DNA from: an uncultured bacterium
GTDB taxonomy: Bacteria; Bacteroidota; Bacteroidia; Bacteroidales; Bacteroidaceae
NCBI GenBank assembly: GCA_945829115.1
Contig: CALZTP010000002.1
Span: 19,055-83,054 of the forward strand
DNA: 64,000 bases
Direction: 5' to 3'
This document shows positions 56,191 to 64,000 of the stretch, in pieces (the stretch's first letter is position 1; every line of letters begins with the position of its first letter). The position numbers were made by a program, and so were the translations under genes. Under the pieces are notes generated by a model. The model did not search any database. It was not told where the DNA came from and saw only the letters and a program-made list of their open reading frames with translations.

Positions 56191-57177
56191 CTAATCATTG
56201 CTGACATTCACCTTTCGGAAGGTGAGATCGCCACGGTAAGGAAGAAGAGCTGATTTGAGTATGATCTTCTGACCAATAGGCGACTGGAGATAGTTAGCGA
56301 AACCGCCGGGGAGTCCGTGATAAGGGTCTACAAGTAATGCATATATTGTTCTTGCAAAAGCATATCGTCCGTCGAGAAGATATAGCTGATATGGTTTCCA
56401 ACTGTTCATCTCTGTAGCCTCTTCCATTTGTGAGACAGACATCACTGTGATGTTCTTCTTGAAAGTGACATTTGTGCTATCCCGCTTGTCGTTCAACCAG
56501 TTGCTACCAATCACTCCAATGGCATTTGGAGTCTTCTCAACATAGTTGATAACCTCTGCACTTGTGTTCACTGCCGTAATATTCGGACTGTTGATAGGTG
56601 TTCCACCAAGGATGGAGTCAACAGCGAAATGCACTGCAGCAGATTTTTTATTGTCGAAGACAACGTCTATCTCTCCCAGTTTAGAGCCTTTGTTCACCTC
56701 GCTCCAGTCTTTCACTTGTCCGAGAAGGATTCTCTTTATATCCTTCACCGTGATGCAAGAGTCTGTGTTCTGGTTGTTACAGATAAACGCCAAACCGTCA
56801 TAGCCAATAGGGAAATACCTTGGATTGAGTGTGTTTGACTTTAGATAATCTTTTTCCTTCTGACTGAAATTGCGGGCTGCAATAATGAGATGCACCTCTT
56901 GTTTCATGAGTGCATTAAAGGCATCGAGTTCATTGGTGTATTGTGGAGTGACCTTCGCCTTTGGATAGGTCATGTGGAAAATCTTCAGTTCTTCCTCAAT
57001 AATCGGACTGAAACTCTCGTCGCACATAACCACCATCTCTCCAGAGGCATAGGTGTCTGTGCGCGCATTCTTGGACTTCTGCTGATTGTTGCAAGAACAG
57101 AAAACCAACAATGTCATTGCCAGTACCGTTACTACAGATGCTGATGCTGTTTTAATGTTTGCGAAAAGAGTTTTCAT
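56191..57177 (-). CDS. PstS-like substrate-binding lipoprotein
   Basis: Lipobox VFCSC; NALMKQEVHLIIAARNFS; YFPIGYDGLAFICNNQN; GLPGGFANYLQSPIGQKIILKSALLP. Confidence 0.8.
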   Translation of the reverse strand: MKTLFANIKTASASVVTVLAMTLLVFCSCNNQQKSKNARTDTYASGEMVVMCDESFSPIIEEELKIFHMTYPKAKVTPQYTNELDAFNALMKQEVHLIIAARNFSQKEKDYLKSNTLNPRYFPIGYDGLAFICNNQNTDSCITVKDIKRILLGQVKDWSEVNKGSKLGEIDVVFDNKKSAAVHFAVDSILGGTPINSPNITAVNTSAEVINYVEKTPNAIGVIGSNWLNDKRDSTNVTFKKNITVMSVSQMEEATEMNSWKPYQLYLLDGRYAFARTIYALLVDPYHGLPGGFANYLQSPIGQKIILKSALLPYRGDLTFRKVNVSND

Positions 57178-57248
57178 TGCGTGTTATTGTTATTTATTGA
57201 ATACCTTGCACTTCCTTAAAGAATGGGAAGAAAGTCAAGAAACGAAAG

Positions 57249-57301
57249 ATGAAGAGTAGAGGGAAACCCTCTGTCTGAGAAGCCTCACCACTACTCTTCA
57301 T
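57249..57301 (-). terminator. Terminator downstream of tonB
   Basis: ATGAAGAGTAG/CTACTCTTCAT outer stem and AGAGGG/CCCTCT inner hairpin. Confidence 0.65.
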
Positions 57302-57342
57302 GATTATGAGTTAATTAAGGGTTGAATATCCTTCGTTTTCCA

Positions 57343-58170
57343 TTACTGGAGGCGGAATACCACAGGAACGAAGTACTTCACACGTACTGGAGAGCCATTC
57401 TGCTTACCAGGAATCCACTTAGGCATTGACTTTACAACGCGCTCTGCCTCACGGTCGAGAGCAGGGTCAACAGACTTCATGGTCTTTACGTCGGTAACGC
57501 TACCGTCCCTCTCAACGACGAACTGGATGGTTACACGACCCTGGATGCCGTTCTCCTCTGCAACAGCAGGGTAACGAACATTAGAGCTAAGGAACTGCAT
57601 GAGAGCGGCTGGACCGCCAGGGAATGACGGCATCTGCTCTACAACGTCGAAGACCTTGTTCTCTTCCTCCTTTGGAGGTTCTGGAGTTGCAATCTCCTCA
57701 ACGGCCTTGAGGACAGTACCACCTTCGTCGTCATTACCCTTTACGTCGAATGCGCCGATGGCTGTCTTGTTCTCGTTAAGCTCGTCCTGAGTCTTCATCT
57801 CCTCTTCAGGCTTCACTTCTTCGTCCTTCTTGATTACTGGAGGAGTAAAGGCGATAGAAGACTTAACTTTCTCAACCTTTACAGTCTCCACCTTTGGCAC
57901 TTCAGCCTTTTTCTCCACCTTAGCTTCCTTCTTGCTTTCAAGAAGTGAGAGCTCCATCTCTGCTTCGAAACGAGCCTTCTCCTGAGCCTGATAAGAATTG
58001 TATGCTGCGAGTCCTAAGTATGCTACCAGAGCCACTCCGGCAACGAATATCATTGAGATGACATTACGTTTGCCAGTACCCTTACGCAACTGGTAAGCAC
58101 CATAGGCCTGATTACGACCGGCAAAGACGAGCTCGGTCCAATCATTTGAAATAAGATCTATTTTTGACAT
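57343..58170 (-). CDS. tonB: TonB family energy transducer
   Basis: Single TM, charged linker, C-term GRVTIQFVVERDGSVTDVKTMKSVDPALDREAERVVKSMPKWIPGKQNG. Confidence 0.93.
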   Translation of the reverse strand: MSKIDLISNDWTELVFAGRNQAYGAYQLRKGTGKRNVISMIFVAGVALVAYLGLAAYNSYQAQEKARFEAEMELSLLESKKEAKVEKKAEVPKVETVKVEKVKSSIAFTPPVIKKDEEVKPEEEMKTQDELNENKTAIGAFDVKGNDDEGGTVLKAVEEIATPEPPKEEENKVFDVVEQMPSFPGGPAALMQFLSSNVRYPAVAEENGIQGRVTIQFVVERDGSVTDVKTMKSVDPALDREAERVVKSMPKWIPGKQNGSPVRVKYFVPVVFRLQ

Positions 58171-58211
58171 AGTAGATATTTCTTTATGGTTTTAATGTTT
58201 ATTACCGAACC

Positions 58212-58865
58212 TTACTTAACACCAGCTGCGCCGAGAAGTCTCTCGTCGTCTTCGTTAATCTGGTCGATAACATACTTACCGATTGCACATATTTGCATTT
58301 CATCAAGAGCGTCAACAAGGTTCTTGTAAGATGCGGTATCGAGAGCCTTGATGATGATAGTAAGAGGTGGCACCTTTCCTGTTTCGAGTTCACCCTTCTT
58401 GATCTTCTCAAGGCGAGCGTTATAAATAGAGTCGGTCATTGACTTATCTTTTGCGCGCTCTGCATCGAGAAGAGCCTTTGAGGCCTTGATATTCTTTACA
58501 GGTGTGTATCCCTCTTCTGTCTTGTGGTTTACGAGCACGTCACGGATTCCATCTGCTCCCCATGTTGTTTTCTTAACACATGTAGGGTCGTCGAAATTTG
58601 GAATACCTGCAACGTAGTAGATACCGTCGTTACCACCAAGATAGATTGTGATGGTCTGTGAAGCCTTTGTAGCGCCACGGTCCTGCTCCTGCACGTTCTT
58701 ATCGTTACTTGGCATCGTCAACTGCATTGAGCTTGGCTTGCTGAGCGAAGTACAAAGCATGAAGAATGTGATAAGGAGCATCATCATATCCACCATCGGG
58801 GTGAAGTCGACACGAGTCTCGGCCTTTTTCTGTCTTGATCCTTTCTTCTTTGCCATATTATTCAC
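58212..58865 (-). CDS. exbD: ExbD/TolR family biopolymer transporter (1)
   Basis: RVDFTPMVDMMMLLITFFMLCTSLSKP. Confidence 0.92.
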   Translation of the reverse strand: MNNMAKKKGSRQKKAETRVDFTPMVDMMMLLITFFMLCTSLSKPSSMQLTMPSNDKNVQEQDRGATKASQTITIYLGGNDGIYYVAGIPNFDDPTCVKKTTWGADGIRDVLVNHKTEEGYTPVKNIKASKALLDAERAKDKSMTDSIYNARLEKIKKGELETGKVPPLTIIIKALDTASYKNLVDALDEMQICAIGKYVIDQINEDDERLLGAAGVK

Positions 58866-59478
58866 CCTCCTTCTTTAACGATGTTATAAGATAGTAACGG
58901 TTCTCACTCATGTCCTGAAGTTCAGACATCATCTTCTTAACAACGCGGTAAGGAGTAGCGGCATCTGCCTTGATAGCGATCTTCATATCAGAACCGAAAG
59001 AAGAGTCGCGAGCTGACTGAATCCATAGCTGGAATTCGCTCATGCCACCATCGATACTATCAGTAGGAATACCAAGTTTCTTCTGAATTTCGTTGATTTC
59101 GTTAGACTCATGTCTGAGGACATTTGACATTTCTGCTACTGGCGCTCCGAATGAAGCGAGAGCAACGAAGTTCTTTTCCTGCATGCCGCTGAGCTCAAGA
59201 GAGGTCACCTGTGACCTAAAGTTATTGAGCATCTCCTGCATGTATCCAGGCTTATCGAGACCAATGAAGATTTTCCCTTCCTTGTCTACAAGAATCTGAA
59301 GAACTTCTGTCTCTGGAACTTTGATTTCTGAAACCGAACCAGGCGTATTGACCTTCACTGCCTCGTTCTTCACGAATGTAGATGTCAACATGAAGAATGT
59401 GAGGAGGAGGACCATCACGTCTGACATAGGAGTCATATCAATCCAGACGTCGGCTTTTTTGATTTTTACTTTACCCAT
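58858..59478 (-). CDS. exbD: ExbD/TolR family biopolymer transporter (2)
   Basis: WIDMTPMSDVMVLLLTFFMLTSTFVKNE. Confidence 0.92.
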   Translation of the reverse strand: MGKVKIKKADVWIDMTPMSDVMVLLLTFFMLTSTFVKNEAVKVNTPGSVSEIKVPETEVLQILVDKEGKIFIGLDKPGYMQEMLNNFRSQVTSLELSGMQEKNFVALASFGAPVAEMSNVLRHESNEINEIQKKLGIPTDSIDGGMSEFQLWIQSARDSSFGSDMKIAIKADAATPYRVVKKMMSELQDMSENRYYLITSLKKEGE

Positions 59479-59511
59479 AGCGATAAAAGTTTTAAAGGGT
59501 TAGTAAAAAGA

Positions 59512-60345
59512 TTAAGCCTCTTCTGTGTGGTTAGCCTCGTATGTCTTAGCAATTGTGTAACCAACCTCGTCAAGAGCGTAAGTAAGCTTATCGATCTTGT
59601 TTGAGTAGAAGTTATAAGATACTACAGCAACCCATGAAGTCAAGATACCTGAAGCAGTATTTACGAGGGCCTCAGAGATACCGGTAGAGAGCTCGAGAGA
59701 GTCACCACCACCACCTGCAGCGAGGGCAGCGAATGACTTGATCATACCAACCACAGTACCGAAGAGAGCGGTAAGAGTACCAAGAGTTACGAGAGTAGCA
59801 AGGATAGGCATGTTCATCTGGAGAGTAGGCATCTCAAGCTGTACTGCCTCCTCATGAGCCTGCTGAATCTTAGCAACCTTCTGCTCCTTCTTGAGACCAG
59901 ATGTGTTCTCCATCTCAGCATAAGCCTTGAGAGAAGCTGTTACCACGTTGCCGACAACACCCTGCTGCTTGTCGCAGAGCTGCTGAGCCTTTGCCATATC
60001 ACCTGCTGTAACGGCAGCCTTTACTTCGCGAACGAACTTGCCGAGCTTGCCTTTTCCGTTTGCTGTGCTGAGAGCGAGAGCGCGCTCAACAGAGAGAGCG
60101 ATAACGGTGAAGAGGAGAGTGATGATCACTGGCACAACGATACCACCTTTGTAGATTGTACCGAGGAGGTTTCCTGGAAGAGGAGCGTTTGCGTTGTCAC
60201 CGCCCTGGAAGTTTGATGGATTACCGAGCACATACTGGAAGAAACATACACCTGCGATACCGCAGATTACGATTACCCAGATTGCATTGCGAACACCTGT
60301 GAAGCCCTGCTTCTTAGCTGGGGCTGCTTTCTGTGAATTTGCCAT
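59512..60345 (-). CDS. exbB: ExbB/TolQ/MotA proton channel family protein
   Basis: MPILATLVTLGTLTALFGTVVGMIKSFAALA..GISEALVNTASGILTSWVAVVSYN. Confidence 0.92.
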   Translation of the reverse strand: MANSQKAAPAKKQGFTGVRNAIWVIVICGIAGVCFFQYVLGNPSNFQGGDNANAPLPGNLLGTIYKGGIVVPVIITLLFTVIALSVERALALSTANGKGKLGKFVREVKAAVTAGDMAKAQQLCDKQQGVVGNVVTASLKAYAEMENTSGLKKEQKVAKIQQAHEEAVQLEMPTLQMNMPILATLVTLGTLTALFGTVVGMIKSFAALAAGGGGDSLELSTGISEALVNTASGILTSWVAVVSYNFYSNKIDKLTYALDEVGYTIAKTYEANHTEEA

Positions 60346-60593
60346 AATTTTTTTTAGATTTAGTTATTAATTGAAATAAGAAATATTTTTCTTTTTTTTG
60401 TTTAAGGTATTTCATCTACAGAGTCTGAAGGGTATATTCTACACTTTTCGACTTTATAAAATCAATAGAAACGCATTTAAGGCCTTTTCGTGTATTTCAT
60501 TCGCAAAGATAATTATTATCTACGAAAAAACACACCGATTAAAATATTTTAACACGTTTTTCCTTAAAATTTCTTTGTTTTTGCCGTTTCTTA

Positions 60594-61787
60594 TTATTTA
60601 AGGAGAGCTAAAGCGGCCTTTATGCGGCTCATTGCTTCGATGATGTTCTCGTCGCTTGTGGCGTAACTCATGCGGAAACATTCTGGTGAGCCGAAGGCAT
60701 CTCCAGCAACTGTTGCCACGTGTGCTTTCTCGAGAATATAGAGCGCAAGGTCGGTGGAAGAATTGATTTTCTTACCCTCAAATTCCTTTCCGAAGAAAGA
60801 GGAGCATTTCGGGAAGAGATAGAAAGCACCCTGCGGGTCGTTGACCTCAAGTCCTGGAATTTCCTTTGCGAGTTTCACGATGAGATTCTTTCTTCTCTCG
60901 AAAGCCTTTCTCATGTCTTCCACACACTGCTGGTCTCCGCTGAAAGCAGCCTCAGCAGCTTTCTGTGACACGGAGCAAGGTCCAGAGGTGTACTGTCCTT
61001 GGAGTTTATTGCATCCCTTCACGATCCATTCTGGTGCTGCAATGAATCCTATTCTCCATCCGGTCATGGCATATGCCTTAGAAACGCCATTTATGATAAC
61101 CACACGGTCCTTGATATCATCGAAAGAAGCCATGGAAGCATGTTCACCAACATAGTTGATATGCTCATAAATCTCGTCTGCAATTACGATTACTCTTTCA
61201 TGCTTCAAGAGCACGTTCTTCAGTCCCTCCAGTTCCTCCTTGCTATATACAGAGCCTGTAGGGTTTGATGGAGAGCAGAGAATGAGCGCGCGTGTTGCAG
61301 GTGTGATGGCAGCCTCAAGCTGTTCTGGAGTGATTTTGAAATCCTGCTCAATAGGTGCATCAATAAAGACTGGGGTTCCTTCTGCAAGAAGCACCATCTG
61401 CGGATAGCTCACCCAGTAAGGGGCAGGAATAATCACTTCGTCTCCTGCATTCACCAAAGCCATGACTGTATTGCACACCGACTGCTTTGCACCGTTAGAA
61501 CAAAGTATCTGACTCGGAGCATAATCCAAGCCGTTTTCATTCTTCAGTTTCTGCACGATAGCATTTTTCAGTTCTGGATATCCCGGTACAGGACTGTATC
61601 TGCTCCAGTTGTCTTCTACTGCTTTTATTGCTGCAGCCTTGATATGGTCTGGGGTGTTGAAATCAGGTTCTCCGACGCTAAGGTTTATAACGTCTATTCC
61701 CTGTGCTTTCATTTCCGAACTTTTCTGTGACATCGCCAGAGTCGCTGACGGAGAAAGACGGTTCAAACGGTCTGATAAATTGTTCAT
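60594..61787 (-). CDS. aspC: Pyridoxal phosphate-dependent aspartate aminotransferase
   Basis: VINLSVGEPDFNTPDHIK; LCSPSNPTGSVYSKEEL; VSKAYAMTGWRIGF. Confidence 0.94.
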   Translation of the reverse strand: MNNLSDRLNRLSPSATLAMSQKSSEMKAQGIDVINLSVGEPDFNTPDHIKAAAIKAVEDNWSRYSPVPGYPELKNAIVQKLKNENGLDYAPSQILCSNGAKQSVCNTVMALVNAGDEVIIPAPYWVSYPQMVLLAEGTPVFIDAPIEQDFKITPEQLEAAITPATRALILCSPSNPTGSVYSKEELEGLKNVLLKHERVIVIADEIYEHINYVGEHASMASFDDIKDRVVIINGVSKAYAMTGWRIGFIAAPEWIVKGCNKLQGQYTSGPCSVSQKAAEAAFSGDQQCVEDMRKAFERRKNLIVKLAKEIPGLEVNDPQGAFYLFPKCSSFFGKEFEGKKINSSTDLALYILEKAHVATVAGDAFGSPECFRMSYATSDENIIEAMSRIKAALALLK

Positions 61788-62000
61788 AATTGCTGTATGT
61801 TAAGAATACGATATGCAAATTTACTCAATAAAATTCAATCTACGGAATATTTACCGTGTTTTTTTCTTTTTTTTATAAAAAAATTCCCATTATATAATAT
61901 AATAAGGTGAGAGCCGTGCAGAATCATTTTTTTGAGATGATTATGTTACGCACTCCAAACAAATAGGCAATGCAAGGACTGTGTAACCATTTCTGCGCAC

Positions 62001-63896
62001 CTACTGATCGATTTTCTCGATAATCCTGTCGTTGAGTCCATGGATTGTTCTCAAGTCTTTGAGAAGACGAAGGCGGAACCTCCACATTCTGAGATATAAG
62101 AACGTGCCGAGAGGGAAGAGAATAAAGGCGAGTATATTCCCCCATTTGTTTTCAAACGGTCGGGTATGCGCCTTGGTGGAGATAATCGGATATTGCGTGA
62201 TAAGCTTTATGATATCCCTTTCCTTACTATTCTCTAAGTCGGAGATAATCTCTTCCAATTCCTCGTTTATGCGTTCCATCTCATGGTCGGGACGATATAT
62301 GAAGAACGTCTTTATGACATTCGGCATGAGGAAAAGCTTGTGTTCTTTGTTATATGCCACAATATCTTCCGTAACCTTCTGCAGACGTTGTTTGTCGAGC
62401 TCGTAGTTTGGTTCTTCGATAACGACTTCCTTCATACTGATATGTCTCTTCGTTCTCAGTCCGAGGAGTTTCATCAGTGCGTTTCGGTACATGTCTATAT
62501 TGAAAACCGTAGAGTCTTTGTTCGCCTTATAGGTAAAGAACACGGCTGTTGGGATGAGAACAACAGGCGAGAGTATCTTTGCAAACCACACTGGCCACTC
62601 CCCTACCCTTGCCATTCTGAATCCTGTGTTGTCGAGTGAGTAATAGACAATAAACACGAGCACGGAGATAATAACAGGTACGCCGAGACCACCTTTTCTG
62701 ATGATTGCTCCGAGAGGTGCTCCAATAAAGAAGAACACGAGGCAGAGGATTGCCGTGGAGTAGATATTCACCCATTGCAGGTAGTGTTCTCGAACGGTTT
62801 TGTTTCCGTCTTTCGCCATCATTCCACTGAAAGCAAGGTAGTTACTAATCATCCTCACCTCACTAAGAGCCTGACTCGTCACGTATTTCTTTCTGTCCGT
62901 GCTGAGGGCATTGTAAAGAGTATCACTGTCATACTCCCTTGCCTTTGCCGTTTTCAGTATCTGCACACCTTTTATAGTATCTTCCTCTGTGGCGTTCTTT
63001 GCAAAATACTGGTTCATCATGTCGTAAAGCGTACTCTCACCAATACTGTCGAGGGCGTGATTTGTTTGATTCAGTCCGTTGCTAATCTCCTTAAGACTCT
63101 TTCCGCGCGCATCACTGGCGAACACCTCTTCATTTACGTTAAGGTCGGTATCAAAGTCAAGGAGTATCTTTTTCGTCACGAAGGTCTCCCTACGATATGG
63201 CACGTTTGTGTTTCCTGCCATCTGCTGAGATTTCATATTCTCAAACCATTCTCCAGAATAGAGTTGCAGGAGCAGGTGTTTCTTGTCTGCCGTTGACTGC
63301 AGTCTGCCGCTATCGGCAAGGATGATTGCAGCATCTTCGTAGGAGTCTGTCATGCGGTAGATCATCACGCCATATAGCATTCCCGTTCCAACATTTTTCT
63401 TCTGCACGTAGAGGTTACAGTCTGGTATGCCGTTATAGAAAATACCTTCAGGGATTTCAAGCTCCGGACTCTTCTGTTTCATAGCGGCAAGAAGCTGATA
63501 CATCTTCTTGTTTGCCTCTGGGGCTACAACATTCTGGAAGAAGAACGAACCGAACGTGATAAGGAGAGTCATGAAAATCAGGGAGCGGAATGCCTGAAGC
63601 AATGAGATACCTGCCGCCTTGATAGCAGTAAGCTCTGAGCTCTCGCCAAGGTTTCCAAAGGTAATCAAGGAAGAGAGGAGAATAGCGAGTGGCAATGCCT
63701 GTGGCACGAGTGTCAGTCCCATATACCAGAAGAACTGTGCGAGCACCATTACCGACAGTCCCTTGCCAATCAGTTCATCAACAAATCGCCACAGGAACTG
63801 CATCATCAGCACAAACTGGCAGATGAAGAACGTTCCAGCAAACAGCAATCCGAACTGTTTCACTATAAATATGTCAAGTTTTCTTATTCTGAACAT
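62001..63896 (-). CDS. LptF/LptG (YjgP/YjgQ) family lipopolysaccharide export permease
   Basis: KLDIFIVKQFGLLFAGTFFICQFVLMMQFLWRFVDELIGKGL; PLALPLAILLSSLITFGNLGESSELTAIKAAGIS-type core. Confidence 0.9.
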   Translation of the reverse strand: MFRIRKLDIFIVKQFGLLFAGTFFICQFVLMMQFLWRFVDELIGKGLSVMVLAQFFWYMGLTLVPQALPLAILLSSLITFGNLGESSELTAIKAAGISLLQAFRSLIFMTLLITFGSFFFQNVVAPEANKKMYQLLAAMKQKSPELEIPEGIFYNGIPDCNLYVQKKNVGTGMLYGVMIYRMTDSYEDAAIILADSGRLQSTADKKHLLLQLYSGEWFENMKSQQMAGNTNVPYRRETFVTKKILLDFDTDLNVNEEVFASDARGKSLKEISNGLNQTNHALDSIGESTLYDMMNQYFAKNATEEDTIKGVQILKTAKAREYDSDTLYNALSTDRKKYVTSQALSEVRMISNYLAFSGMMAKDGNKTVREHYLQWVNIYSTAILCLVFFFIGAPLGAIIRKGGLGVPVIISVLVFIVYYSLDNTGFRMARVGEWPVWFAKILSPVVLIPTAVFFTYKANKDSTVFNIDMYRNALMKLLGLRTKRHISMKEVVIEEPNYELDKQRLQKVTEDIVAYNKEHKLFLMPNVIKTFFIYRPDHEMERINEELEEIISDLENSKERDIIKLITQYPIISTKAHTRPFENKWGNILAFILFPLGTFLYLRMWRFRLRLLKDLRTIHGLNDRIIEKIDQ

Positions 63897-64000
63897 TGTT
63901 TTCGTTTATTAAAGACTGTGCAGGGGTGTTCGAAGCGTTGCTTGAAAACGGCGCCCGTCTCCGTTTTTCGAGTGCAAATTCGTCCGAAGGACTCGCACGA

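Noticed and set aside
63897-64000. Possible 3' end of an upstream minus-strand CDS (…NASNTPAQSLINENNVQNKKT)
   Set aside because: Open frame of about 30 codons at the window edge only; product cannot be recognised, so not called.

Overview
This 64 kb window is chromosomal DNA from a Bacteroidetes bacterium, most likely Prevotellaceae. Evidence: TTG-(19-20 nt)-TAnnTTTG promoters, type IX secretion (T9SS)-like C-terminal domains, gldH, and the purH-mreB-mreC-mreD-mrdA-rodA order. Housekeeping content includes dnaG (5' part, TTG start, missing from the ORF track), rsmD, purB, asnS, etfB/etfA/acyl-CoA dehydrogenase, the rod-shape operon, holB, tadA, exbB/exbD/exbD/tonB, aspC, an LptF/LptG permease and one tRNA-Val. 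Between about 14 and 33 kb is a run of secreted/surface genes: a 1010-aa coiled-coil fibre-like lipoprotein, an OmpA-family protein, a dockerin-terminated protein next to a small cohesin-like protein, a subtilase, an Omp28-like protein and two giant T9SS-type proteins. Best candidates for something new: (1) the adjacent dockerin and cohesin-like secreted proteins; (2) a DUF4421-like beta-barrel fused to a PI-PLC X-type domain; (3) a candidate sRNA at about 37.39-37.54 kb with its own promoter and intrinsic terminator; (4) at least ten intergenic arrays of short degenerate tandem repeats, each with its own unit sequence (11, 11, 14, ~19, 22, 23, ~27, ~30, ~31, ~34 bp) and often with a mini-hairpin in every unit. 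No rRNA, CRISPR array, IS element or prophage was seen. All functional calls come from motif recognition by eye; no database search was run.
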